Part shown: positions 57,087 to 64,000 of the stretch, one piece after another
Layout: each line of letters starts with the position of its first letter
Position numbering within the stretch: the stretch's first letter is position 1
Source of the DNA: Bryobacteraceae bacterium
GTDB lineage: Bacteria; Acidobacteriota; Terriglobia; Bryobacterales; Bryobacteraceae
Direction: 5' to 3'
Assembly: GCA_023384675.1 (NCBI GenBank)
Contig: JAHDVK010000004.1
Coordinates: 1 to 64,000 of the forward strand
Length of the DNA stretch: 64,000 nucleotides
Made by a program: the position numbers and the translations under genes
The notes under the pieces: generated by a model
Told to the model about the DNA's origin: nothing
What the model saw: the letters and a program-made list of their open reading frames with translations, nothing else
The model's database searches: none

Positions 57087-58063
57087 GCCGGCTGCGCGTG
57101 GCGGTTTTGTACGGCGGCCGAAGCGGCGAGCACGAGGTGTCGCTGCGCTCGGCCCGCGCCATCATGGATTCGCTCGACCCTGAGCGCTTCGAAGTGCTGC
57201 CGTTCTTCATCTCGAAAGAGGGCAAGTGGGACCCCTATCCACTGAAGCCCGAACCCGGCGCGCATCCCGAAATCGATGTCGTGTTCCCCGTATTGCATGG
57301 CACGTTCGGCGAGGACGGCACCGTGCAGGGCCTGCTGGAACTGGCGGACTTACCGTATGTGGGCGCGGGCGTGCTGGCTTCGTCCGCGGCCATGGACAAG
57401 GACCATTTCAAACGGCTTTGCCAGGCACACGGACTGCCCGTGGTGGAAGGCGTCACGCTGTGCGCGCCGGATTTCGCGCTCGATGCAGTGCTGCGCCGCC
57501 TCGAATTCCCGGTCTTTGTGAAGCCCTGCAATCTTGGGTCGTCGGTGGGCGTGGCCAAGGCGCGCAATCGCGAGCAACTCGAAGCGGCGGTGGCCGATGC
57601 CGCGCGCTACGATCACAAAGTGCTGGTGGAGCGCGCCGTCACCGGCCAGGAGATCGAATGCGCCGTGCTCGGCAACGATGCGCCCCAAGCCTCCACGCCC
57701 TGCGAGATCCTGCCGTCGCGCGAGTTTTACGACTACGACGACAAATACCTGCTCGACCAGGCCCAAACCGAACTGCCCGCGCGCCTTCCGCCGGAAACCA
57801 TTGAAAAGGTTAGGGATCTTGCCATCGCCTGCTATCGCGCCGCGGGGTGCGCGGGGCTGGCGCGCGTCGATTTCTTCGTGGAAACCGGAACCGGGCGGCT
57901 TTACATCAATGAATTGAACACGTTGCCGGGGTTCACGTCGATCAGCATGTACCCGAAGATGTGGGCCTTTGACGGTATCGGGTTCGCGCCGCTGGTGGAA
58001 CGGCTGCTGGAACTGGCCCTGGAGCGCCACGCGATGCGCAAAAAACTGCGATTTGAACGCTAG
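57083..58063 (+). CDS. ddl: D-alanine--D-alanine ligase
   Basis: 326 residues from GTG 57083 in the GTGA overlap. ATP-grasp ligase: VLYGGRSGEHEVSLRSARAI, DVVFPVLHGTFGEDGTVQGLLELADLPYVGAGVLASSAAMDK, FVKPCNLGSSVGVAKARN, DYDDKYLLDQAQTELPARLP and FYINELNTLPGFTSISMYPKMW-like C-terminus are as in Ddl (seen in pieces). Makes the D-Ala-D-Ala dipeptide for peptidoglycan. Followed by the S41 peptidase after one base. Confidence 0.95.
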   Translation: MSRLRVAVLYGGRSGEHEVSLRSARAIMDSLDPERFEVLPFFISKEGKWDPYPLKPEPGAHPEIDVVFPVLHGTFGEDGTVQGLLELADLPYVGAGVLASSAAMDKDHFKRLCQAHGLPVVEGVTLCAPDFALDAVLRRLEFPVFVKPCNLGSSVGVAKARNREQLEAAVADAARYDHKVLVERAVTGQEIECAVLGNDAPQASTPCEILPSREFYDYDDKYLLDQAQTELPARLPPETIEKVRDLAIACYRAAGCAGLARVDFFVETGTGRLYINELNTLPGFTSISMYPKMWAFDGIGFAPLVERLLELALERHAMRKKLRFER

Positions 58064-58064
58064 A

Positions 58065-59543
58065 ATGCGCGTTTTTCTGCTCATTTTGACGTCTTTTTCC
58101 GCGCTTTCCGCGCAGCCGCCCCTGCCCGATACGGCCGAGTTGGAGCGCGAACTCAAGCGCCTGGTGGAAGTGTTTACCATCGTCGCGGAGCAATCGGCCG
58201 ACCCGCCGCCGAGCGATTACCTGGTCTATCAAGGCGCGATTCCCGGCATGCTGCGCCAACTGGACCCGCACTCGGCCTTCTTCAATCCCGATCAGTTTGA
58301 ACAACTTAGGGAGATGCAGACGTCTTTGAGCAAAGGTTTCGGCTCGATCGTCAGCGTTTTGCCGGGGAAGGTAATTGTTTTGCAGGTGATGGCGGGCTCG
58401 CCGGCGGAGCGGTCGGGACTGGCGTCGGGCGACGAGATCGTCGTGATCAACAACATTCCATTGGGCCGCCTGGACCCGGAACAGCTTGTGCAGGTGCTCA
58501 GCATGACGCGGCAGCGCGAGGCGCAGGTGCTGGTGCGCAGGCCGGGTACGGCGCGACTGCTGCCGGTGACGATGACGCCGGCCGAGATGCAATCGCCCAC
58601 GGTGGACCGCGCGTTTCTGGCCGCGCCGGGCATCGCCTACATTCGCGCCACGAGTTTCGACGCCAAGACGGGCCGCGAGATTCACGAGGCCATCGAGCGG
58701 TTGGGCGGGAAAGAGCTGAAGGGGCTGGTGCTGGATCTGCGCGATAACGCCGGCGGCGCGCTGACGGCGGCACTCGATACCGCGGCGCAGTTCCTGCCGG
58801 CAGGGACGAAACTGTTGAGCGCGCGCGGCCGCGGCCGCGAAGTGGAATCGGTGGATGTACCCGCGGGCTTCACAGCCTACACGTTCCCGCTGGCGATTCT
58901 GATCAACGACCGGACGGCGAGCGCGAGCGAGATTGTCGCGGGGGCCATGCCGGATCAGGACCGCGGCGTGGTGCTGGGTGAGCCGAGCTTCGGCAAGGGA
59001 CTTGTGCAATCGGTGTTTCCGCTGAGTGAGAACACGGGACTGGCGCTGACGACGGCGTACTACTACACTCCCAGCGGGCGTTCGATTCAACGGCCGCTGC
59101 GCACGGGCGAGTTGAGCGGCTCGACCGGGTTCGCGGAGAGGCCCGAGTACAAGACCGCGAAGGGGCGCACGGTGCGGGGGGGCGGAGGAATCGATCCCGA
59201 CTACGTGGTGAGGCCCGGGGCGCCGTCGCGGTTCCGCATCGTGCTCGAAGCCTCGGCCGCGTTTCCGGAGTTCGCGCGCGAGTGGCTGGCCAGCCACCGC
59301 GATGAAGCGAGCCGGGAGATGGAGATCACGCCCGCGACGCTCGACGAGTTTCAGCTCTGGCTTTCGCGCCGCAACATCCGGCCCGGGGTGCGCGACTGGA
59401 CGGCCGAGCGCATGCACATCACCAGCCGCCTGAAACAGGAGATCCTCAACCAGAGCGTTGGCGTTGACGCGGGCGACGAGGTGGAGGTGGAACGGGATCC
59501 GGCGGTGCGCCGGGCGCTGGCTGTTTTGACTTCCGCGCCCTGA
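58065..59543 (+). CDS. S41 family C-terminal processing peptidase
   Basis: 492 residues, ATG 58065, signal peptide (RVFLLILTSFSALSA). Layout: N-terminal helical part (LDPHSAFFNPDQF), PDZ (KGFGSIVSVLPGKVIVLQVMAGSPAERSGLASGDEIVVINN), then the S41 core with LRDNAGGAL, the catalytic-Ser TASASEIVAGA and catalytic-Lys SFGKGLVQ. CtpA/tail-specific protease type acting in the periplasm on envelope proteins. The C-terminal ~120 residues are an acidobacterial extension. Its last 98 bases lie antisense to the next gene. Confidence 0.93.
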   Translation: MRVFLLILTSFSALSAQPPLPDTAELERELKRLVEVFTIVAEQSADPPPSDYLVYQGAIPGMLRQLDPHSAFFNPDQFEQLREMQTSLSKGFGSIVSVLPGKVIVLQVMAGSPAERSGLASGDEIVVINNIPLGRLDPEQLVQVLSMTRQREAQVLVRRPGTARLLPVTMTPAEMQSPTVDRAFLAAPGIAYIRATSFDAKTGREIHEAIERLGGKELKGLVLDLRDNAGGALTAALDTAAQFLPAGTKLLSARGRGREVESVDVPAGFTAYTFPLAILINDRTASASEIVAGAMPDQDRGVVLGEPSFGKGLVQSVFPLSENTGLALTTAYYYTPSGRSIQRPLRTGELSGSTGFAERPEYKTAKGRTVRGGGGIDPDYVVRPGAPSRFRIVLEASAAFPEFAREWLASHRDEASREMEITPATLDEFQLWLSRRNIRPGVRDWTAERMHITSRLKQEILNQSVGVDAGDEVEVERDPAVRRALAVLTSAP

Positions 59544-60921
59544 CGTCCGGGCGCGCAAGCTCGCCGGGCATCCTCAAGGCCATCATCGCGGCGAACAGCA
59601 GCGCGGGCCAGACCTGCGCGACGAGGCGGTTGACGGCGGTGCCGACATGCCACTGCTGGTTGGCGGTGGTCACCAGCAGCGCTCCGAAGCCCGCGCCGAG
59701 CAGAGCGAGCGCGGGCAAGGCGGCGATGAGCGCGGCGCGCCAGCGCGCCGGTTCCGCGGGGCGGAGGACGAAGGCGACGGCGGCGAGCAGCAGCAGGGGA
59801 TGTGTGGCTGCGAAGCCGAGTTCAACCGCCGCGGTCGCGTAACCGCGCAGCACCTCCGACCAGCGCGCGCCATCGGTCAGCATGGTCCAGGCCTCGGCTG
59901 GGGTTTGCGGATACAGGCTGGCGCCGCCGCGCACGAGGAAGAGTTTGAGCAGCGCCGTTGCGCCCGCGCCCGGCAGGGCCCCGGCGGCGGTCCACAGCGC
60001 CATGCGCGGGCCGCCCCGCCACAGCGCCACCACGAGCAGCGCGAGCAGCGCCACGAGTCCCTCGTTTTTGGTCCACGCGGCGAACCCGCCCGCCAGACCT
60101 GCCAGCAGTGCGAGTCTGGGGGTCCAACCGCTTTCGAGCGCCGCGGCGAGCAGCGCGGTTGCCGCTAACACCAGCAGGCTCAGCGGCACGTCGGCATGCT
60201 GGACGGCTGTCTGCGAAACCCAGCCCTCGCTCGCGGCGAGAATCAGGAGAGCCAGCAGACCCAGGCTCTCCTCGCGACGCTTCGCCAGCGCGGCGAAGAG
60301 CAGCAGGAATGCGGCCAGGCTGGCGGCGAAGGCGGTGGCGGCGGGCGCGGCAGTGTTCGTGGCGCCCGCGAGAATCCAGCCACGGGCGATGAAGGAGGAA
60401 AGCAGCAGAGGATAGCCGGGATGGCTCGCGCCGGTCAATCCGGCATTCAAATCCGGCGAAACCGCGTACCGCCACGCGTCGCCGCCCGCGAGGAAGCGGG
60501 CACGCAGATTCCAGATTGAGGAGGCATCCCATTCGCCGTAAGGCGCGGCGGCGGTGGAGGCCAGGAAGTTGACGAGGAACAGAAGCAGCGCGAACGCAGC
60601 CGCCGCGCGCAACAGCCAGAGCCACCAGGCGGCGGGGTGCGCCGGGGCCGGGGCCGGGTCGTCATCGCGCCGCCTCTTGTACAAGACAGCGCCGGCGATT
60701 GTCATCAGCAATGCTTCAATCAGCAGAATCGAGATCCGCGAGGCGGCGCCCGCCCAGATCAACGTGAAGCTGACCAGCGATGCCGCGCCCAGGCCCATGG
60801 GCACGGCCAGCGCGCCACGCCACACCCATCGCAGCCACGTGCGCGCGGCGGGCGCGGGCATGACGGCTTCGGCGAGCACGCCGCCCATGGCGAGCGCCCA
60901 CAGGACCGGCCAGGCCTCCAT
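59446..60921 (-). CDS. Polytopic membrane protein, GT39/PMT-like
   Basis: 491 residues with about ten membrane spans, Ala/Leu-rich. A large outer loop with APYGEWDASSIWNLRARFLAGGDAWRYAV after the third span, and HADVPLSLLVLAATALL, AAWTKNEGLVALLALLVV, resemble GT-C glycosyltransferases (dolichyl-phosphate-mannose transferase, PMT_2 type), in which the loop carries the acidic catalytic residue. Annotated with restraint because overall similarity is low. Ends with a Pro/Arg tail overlapping ctp antisense. Overlaps the neighbour at 60921 by one base (TGATG). Confidence 0.65.
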   Translation of the reverse strand: MEAWPVLWALAMGGVLAEAVMPAPAARTWLRWVWRGALAVPMGLGAASLVSFTLIWAGAASRISILLIEALLMTIAGAVLYKRRRDDDPAPAPAHPAAWWLWLLRAAAAFALLLFLVNFLASTAAAPYGEWDASSIWNLRARFLAGGDAWRYAVSPDLNAGLTGASHPGYPLLLSSFIARGWILAGATNTAAPAATAFAASLAAFLLLFAALAKRREESLGLLALLILAASEGWVSQTAVQHADVPLSLLVLAATALLAAALESGWTPRLALLAGLAGGFAAWTKNEGLVALLALLVVALWRGGPRMALWTAAGALPGAGATALLKLFLVRGGASLYPQTPAEAWTMLTDGARWSEVLRGYATAAVELGFAATHPLLLLAAVAFVLRPAEPARWRAALIAALPALALLGAGFGALLVTTANQQWHVGTAVNRLVAQVWPALLFAAMMALRMPGELARPDVRARKSKQPAPGAPPDPVPPPPRRPRQRQRSG

Positions 60922-61355
60922 CAGCGGCGCTCCTCGCGGCGGTAGAGGATGACGCCGTTGCCGAGGTCGGCGATCACGCGATAGCCGGGCTGCTCATAGG
61001 GTTGAGGACGGCTGAAGTTGCCGGCGCCCCAGGCCGGCGATTGATCACCGGAGGGATCCACAAGCAGACAGGGAGCGAGAGCGTGTTGCGCGGCCAGGAA
61101 GGCCGCCACGCCCGCCTCGGTGTTGAGGGGAACGTCGGTGAAATAGGCGACGCGCGCGCCGGCGGGCAGTTGCCGGCGCGCCGGCGCGAACCGGCGCATG
61201 GCCAGTTCGACGCCGTAGGGATCGCGGCTGGAGGCGGCGAGCTGCCCGGTGGTCCGGTAGCTGCGCAGCAAGCCCGAGATCGAAAGCACGGACACAAGCA
61301 CGGCCACGGCTAACAGAAGAGCCGGATAACGGGAAGCGGGTTCCGCGGCGGGCAT
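60921..61355 (-). CDS. Small membrane-anchored hypothetical protein
   Basis: 144 residues from ATG 61355. One N-terminal span (YPALLLAVAVLVSVLSISGLL) followed by a soluble domain (ELAMRRFAPARRQLPAGARVAYFTDV, CLLVDPSGDQSPAWGAG, IADLGNGVILYRRE). The stop overlaps the ATG of the GT39-like gene as TGATG, suggesting the two work together, perhaps in glycan transfer. No named family. Confidence 0.6.
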   Translation of the reverse strand: MPAAEPASRYPALLLAVAVLVSVLSISGLLRSYRTTGQLAASSRDPYGVELAMRRFAPARRQLPAGARVAYFTDVPLNTEAGVAAFLAAQHALAPCLLVDPSGDQSPAWGAGNFSRPQPYEQPGYRVIADLGNGVILYRREERR

Positions 61356-61374
61356 GAATTTTCCCAGTGTACGA

Positions 61375-61743
61375 TCAAAGCTGCCGGCGTTTGGCCAGCG
61401 TGCGCGCGCGGGCGCGCTCGGCGCGGCGGACCTGCTGCTCGTCCATGCCGAAATAATGGGCGACTTCGTGCCAGACGGTCTCCTCGACCAGTTGCCGCAG
61501 TTCGGCTTCGTTGCGGGCCATGCGTTCGTGCGGCCCCTGGAAGATGGTGATGCGGTCCGGGTAGGAGACGGGTTCGAAGCTGCTGCGGAGAGTGAGCGGG
61601 CGGCCTTCATACAGGCCTAGCAGGCCAGGCCGCGGCGGTTCCTGCTCCACGACGAAGAGCACGTTCTTCAGGCGGGAGCGGAATCGCGGCGGGATCACAA
61701 GCATGGCGTCGTTCACCAGTTGATCGAAATCGCGGGGATCCAT
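61375..61743 (-). CDS. Zincin-like metallopeptidase family protein
   Basis: 122 residues. [11 protein letters not shown] near residue 90 is the HExxH zinc site of the Zincin_1 (DUF1025/PF06262) family, small proteins with [21 protein letters not shown] and [12 protein letters not shown]. Family function is unproven; activity as a peptidase is plausible. Divergent from the ferredoxin gene with only 22 bases between the starts. On the same strand as the two membrane proteins downstream. Confidence 0.85.
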   Translation of the reverse strand: MDPRDFDQLVNDAMLVIPPRFRSRLKNVLFVVEQEPPRPGLLGLYEGRPLTLRSSFEPVSYPDRITIFQGPHERMARNEAELRQLVEETVWHEVAHYFGMDEQQVRRAERARARTLAKRRQL

Positions 61744-61765
61744 CGGCTTGCCCTATTGTAGAAGG

Positions 61766-62143
61766 ATGACGGTGGATCAGACGGCCCGCAAGGCCGCGGC
61801 ACTGGGTATCGGCGGGCTGCGCCGCCACATTTTTCTGTGTGCGGACCAAAGCGAGCCGAAGTGCTGCTCGAAGGAGGACGGCACCGCGGCGTGGCTTTTT
61901 CTGAAGGACCGGCTCAAGGAACTGGACCTGGTGAAGGGTCCTGGAGCCACGTTCCGGACCAAGGTAAATTGCCTGCGGGTTTGCGAAAACGGACCGGTCG
62001 CCGTGGTGTATCCCGAGGGCGTGTGGTATCACTCGGCCTCGCCGGCGGTGCTGGAACGGATCATCCAGGAGCACCTGATCGGCGGCCGTCCAGTGGAGGA
62101 GTATGTGTTCGCGCGCGATGCGTTGCGCGGGACGCTACCCTGA
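61766..62143 (+). CDS. (2Fe-2S) ferredoxin, thioredoxin-like fold
   Basis: 125 residues from ATG 61766. Cysteines at 25, 33/34, 69 and 73 ([35 protein letters not shown]) fit the [2Fe-2S] cluster of the thioredoxin-like ferredoxins and NuoE-related proteins. An electron carrier of unknown partner. TATTGT ends six bases before the start, so leaderless transcription is possible. Ends four bases before hpt. Confidence 0.85.
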   Translation: MTVDQTARKAAALGIGGLRRHIFLCADQSEPKCCSKEDGTAAWLFLKDRLKELDLVKGPGATFRTKVNCLRVCENGPVAVVYPEGVWYHSASPAVLERIIQEHLIGGRPVEEYVFARDALRGTLP

Positions 62144-62147
62144 GTCT

Positions 62148-62669
62148 ATGTCCTCCTCGAAGTACGAAGTGATGTATACGGCGGATCAGATCGCCGCGCG
62201 CGTGGCGGAACTCGGCGCGCAAATCAACGCCGACTACGCCGGGCAAAGCGTGGTGGTGGTGGGCGTGCTCAAGGGATCGTTTATTTTCATGGCCGATCTG
62301 GTGCGCCATCTCACCATCCCGGTGCGGATCGATTTCATGGGCACGAAGAGCTATACGGGCACCACCACGTCCGGGCAGGTGCAGATCACCAAGGATCTCG
62401 ACCGGCCCATTGAAGGCGAGCATGTGCTGCTGGTGGAGGACATTGTCGATACCGGGCTGACGTTGAATTACCTGAAGCGGAATCTCGAGCAGCGGCGGCC
62501 ATTGTCATTGAAAACCATCGCTTTTCTGGACAAGTGGCAGCAGCGCCGCGTGGACGTGAAAGCCGAATACGCCGGCTTTCGCATCGAGAACAAGTTCGTG
62601 ATCGGCTACGGGCTCGATTACGAGCAGCAATTCCGGAATCTGGGCGATTTGTGCGTGCTGGGGGAGTAG
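62148..62669 (+). CDS. hpt: Hypoxanthine phosphoribosyltransferase
   Basis: 173 residues from ATG 62148. Type I PRTase: VVVVGVLKGSFIFMADLVRHL, FMGTKSYTGTTTSG, PRPP-binding HVLLVEDIVDTGLTLNYL, and KTIAFLDKW and FVIGYGLDY (base-binding Lys and Phe/Tyr region). Salvages hypoxanthine or guanine with PRPP to form IMP/GMP. Full length for the family. Confidence 0.95.
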   Translation: MSSSKYEVMYTADQIAARVAELGAQINADYAGQSVVVVGVLKGSFIFMADLVRHLTIPVRIDFMGTKSYTGTTTSGQVQITKDLDRPIEGEHVLLVEDIVDTGLTLNYLKRNLEQRRPLSLKTIAFLDKWQQRRVDVKAEYAGFRIENKFVIGYGLDYEQQFRNLGDLCVLGE

Positions 62670-62685
62670 GGCGCCGGGCGGCGCC
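62670..62685 (+). terminator. Hairpin after hpt
   Basis: GGCGCC-GGGC-GGCGCC forms a six-pair stem directly after the hpt stop codon. Separates hpt from the toxin-antitoxin pair. TATACT (62695-62700), a good -10 sequence, follows and ends six bases before the antitoxin ATG at 62707, implying a leaderless message. No -35 box is clear. Confidence 0.5.
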
Positions 62686-62706
62686 GATTGCGGTTATACT
62701 CATGGT

Positions 62707-62943
62707 ATGAAGACCGCCGTGTCGATTCCCGACGAGGTATTCGAGAAGGCAGAACGGCTGGCCCGCAGGTCCAACCGCTCCCGGAGCGAGCTTTACAGTG
62801 CGGCGCTGCGAGATTACCTGGCGCGCCATGCCGGTGACGAGGTCACCGAGGCTTTGAACCGGATCTGCGGCGAAGCCGGCGACGATTCCGGCCCCTTCCT
62901 GCGTGCCGCCAGCCGCCGCGTCATCGAGTCGTCAGAGTGGTAA
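62707..62943 (+). CDS. Ribbon-helix-helix antitoxin (MazE-type)
   Basis: 78 residues. MKTAVSIPDEVFEKAERLARRSNRSRSELYSAALRDYLA gives the ribbon (TAVSIPD) and the two helices of a CopG/Arc-type DNA-binding fold, seen in pieces; an acidic/flexible C-terminal tail follows that would bind the toxin. Represses its own operon in related systems. The stop overlaps the toxin start by seven bases (62937-62943). Confidence 0.85.
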   Translation: MKTAVSIPDEVFEKAERLARRSNRSRSELYSAALRDYLARHAGDEVTEALNRICGEAGDDSGPFLRAASRRVIESSEW

Positions 62944-63281
62944 TCGCGCAAGGGGAGGTTTGGTGGGCGGATTTGCCGCCGCCTGCAGGTTCCCGCCCCG
63001 GCTTCCGCCGCCCTGTGCTTGTTGTGCAAGGGGATTCGTTCAACCGGAGCAGGATAGGCACGATTGTTTGTGTGCCTTTGACGAGCAACTTGCGCTGGGC
63101 GGATGCGCCAGGCAACGTCCGCCTTACGGCAAGAGAAACGGGGCTGATGAAGGAGTCGGTCGCCAACGTCTCCTTGACCACCGCTTTGGACCGTGGTCTC
63201 CTCACCGAGCACACCGGCAGACTTTCGCGGGCGAGACTGCAACTCGTGCTGGCGGGAGTGGACGTTGTGCTGGGGAGGTGA
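62937..63281 (+). CDS. MazF/PemK family mRNA interferase toxin
   Basis: 114 residues from GTG 62937, which gives the family start QGEVWWADLPPPAGSRPGFRRPVLVVQ. RPVLVVQGDSFNRS (beta barrel with catalytic-site Arg), IVCVPLTSN and ETGLMKESVANVSLTTALDRGLL are typical. Sequence-specific mRNA endonuclease held off by the upstream antitoxin. Second toxin-antitoxin module in the window, after hicAB. Confidence 0.93.
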   Translation: MVIAQGEVWWADLPPPAGSRPGFRRPVLVVQGDSFNRSRIGTIVCVPLTSNLRWADAPGNVRLTARETGLMKESVANVSLTTALDRGLLTEHTGRLSRARLQLVLAGVDVVLGR

Positions 63282-63285
63282 TCCC

Positions 63286-63543
63286 CTACTCCTGCCGCGC
63301 GGCGCTGCGGGCGATGGGTCCCACGATGATGCCGGCGCCCCAGATAAACAGGAAGATAAACAGACAGCCGATCACAATGTCGTAGGCCATTCCTTGTATA
63401 CCTTCGATCTGCGGCATCAGGCCGATGGCCATGGCGAGCACCACCGCGGCGGCGTGCCAATACCACCGGGCGCCGCCGAAGCGCCACAACACAACGACGG
63501 CCGCCAGGAAAGCAAGGGCATAAGTAATGGGGATGAGGGACAT
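63286..63543 (-). CDS. Small three-span membrane protein
   Basis: 85 residues, three hydrophobic segments (ITYALAFLAAVVVLWRF, HAAAVVLAMAIGLMP, YDIVIGCLFIFLFIWGAGIIVGP). No family named. Convergent with the toxin gene four bases away. AGGAGG (ribosome-site match on the minus strand) lies just before its ATG at 63543. Confidence 0.65.
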   Translation of the reverse strand: MSLIPITYALAFLAAVVVLWRFGGARWYWHAAAVVLAMAIGLMPQIEGIQGMAYDIVIGCLFIFLFIWGAGIIVGPIARSAARQE

Positions 63544-63610
63544 GAACTGCGCCTCCTTTCACCCCCCACTGTATCGCTCCGGGCGTGGAAGTCAACCGGT
63601 ACGAACGTGC

Positions 63611-64000
63611 TTACTGGCGGTTCCCCGCCTCGATCCATTCGGTATTGAAGCGCGCGTGGCGGATGGTTTCGCGAGGCTCGCCTTTGGGGAGGTGATTCAG
63701 AACCACGCTGTAGCTTGCCTGGATCGAGCCGTCCGCGCCCTGCATGATCGAGGGGTAGTGGAATGAACTGGCGCGCTCGGGGCGGAGGTCGTGCTCCAGG
63801 GCGCGCGAAGATTTCCAGGAACGGCCCTCGTCGCCGGAGAGCGCGAGGGTGAGGCGGTGGCGGCCCCGTTCGGTGTCGTTGTTGATCATCAGCCAGCGGC
63901 CGTCCTTCAACCTCTGCACTTCGAGACCCGTCCCGGAGTTGTGCATTTCATGGTCGGCGGCGAAGCTCCAGGTTTCGCCGTTGTCGCGCGATTCGCTCAC
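63611..64000 (-). CDS. BNR-repeat sialidase-like protein, C-terminal part
   Basis: Partial: the frame runs off the right edge, so the beginning lies outside. 129 residues with two Asp-box turns (SRDNGETW and SGDEGRSW) and a closing strand TIRHARFNTEWIEAGN typical of the propeller. Related in type to the sialidase at 9414-10520, probably a different subgroup. Glycan hydrolysis outside the cytoplasm is likely. Confidence 0.78.
   Translation of the reverse strand: MSESRDNGETWSFAADHEMHNSGTGLEVQRLKDGRWLMINNDTERGRHRLTLALSGDEGRSWKSSRALEHDLRPERASSFHYPSIMQGADGSIQASYSVVLNHLPKGEPRETIRHARFNTEWIEAGNRQ

Overview
The window is high-GC bacterial DNA packed with genes on both strands. Its gene content points to an acidobacterium of the Bryobacterales/Solibacter type. 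The evidence is an Oar-like TonB-dependent receptor with an N-terminal carboxypeptidase-regulatory domain, many exported Gfo/Idh/MocA oxidoreductases with RR-type leaders, BNR sialidases, GH95 and GH2 glycosidases, tandem DUF1080 proteins and a large OstA/LptC-like envelope protein. This placement is inferred from gene content only. No rRNA, tRNA or CRISPR array was found.

Layout. 1-0.6 kb: end of a Gfo/Idh/MocA gene. 0.7-4.1 kb: a visibly AT-richer two-gene cassette, an unrecognised TPACDL-motif protein overlapping a UvrD-like SF1 helicase. 4.1-5.2 kb: a HicAB toxin-antitoxin pair between two ~200-bp MITE-like repeat copies. 5.2-7.1 kb: a small protein, a C39-like cysteine peptidase and a metzincin-type metallopeptidase, the two peptidases without evident signal peptides. 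7.3-17 kb: carbohydrate genes (oxidoreductases, cupin, sialidase, TonB receptor, and a three-gene unit joined by GTGA overlaps). 17.1-18.2 kb: a broken IS4-family transposase and a decayed gene. 18.3-27.4 kb: exported proteins of unknown or presumed sugar/amino-acid function, an RraA-like protein, a flavin oxidoreductase and a GtaA-like glutaminase. 27.6-29.8 kb: groES-groEL behind a CIRCE-like operator. 29.9-34.8 kb: envelope genes (OstA/LptC-like, polysaccharide deacetylase, ankyrin/LssY_C). 35-42.5 kb: GH2 beta-galactosidase, GH95 fucosidase, two DUF1080 proteins and an SDR. 42.7-51.5 kb: a hybrid kinase with a degenerate ATPase domain, an aldose-epimerase-like gene whose 3' end is duplicated 1.5 kb away, xylulokinase plus ROK kinase, and a MerR-type regulator. 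51.6-59.5 kb: a seven-gene co-directional run (rlmB, ggt, TIM-barrel isomerase, asnS, arginase, ddl, S41 peptidase). 59.4-64 kb: membrane proteins, a zincin, a thioredoxin-like ferredoxin, hpt, a MazEF-type pair and a partial sialidase.

Read together, the centre of the window is an organism specialised in taking up and dismantling host- or plant-derived glycans: exported hydrolases release sugars, the TonB receptor imports oligomers, and oxidoreductases, isomerases and kinases process the products. The best candidate for an undescribed system is the AT-rich helicase cassette at 0.7-4.1 kb with the adjacent mobile HicAB module and two-peptidase cluster. Together they form an accessory island inserted between two oxidoreductase genes.
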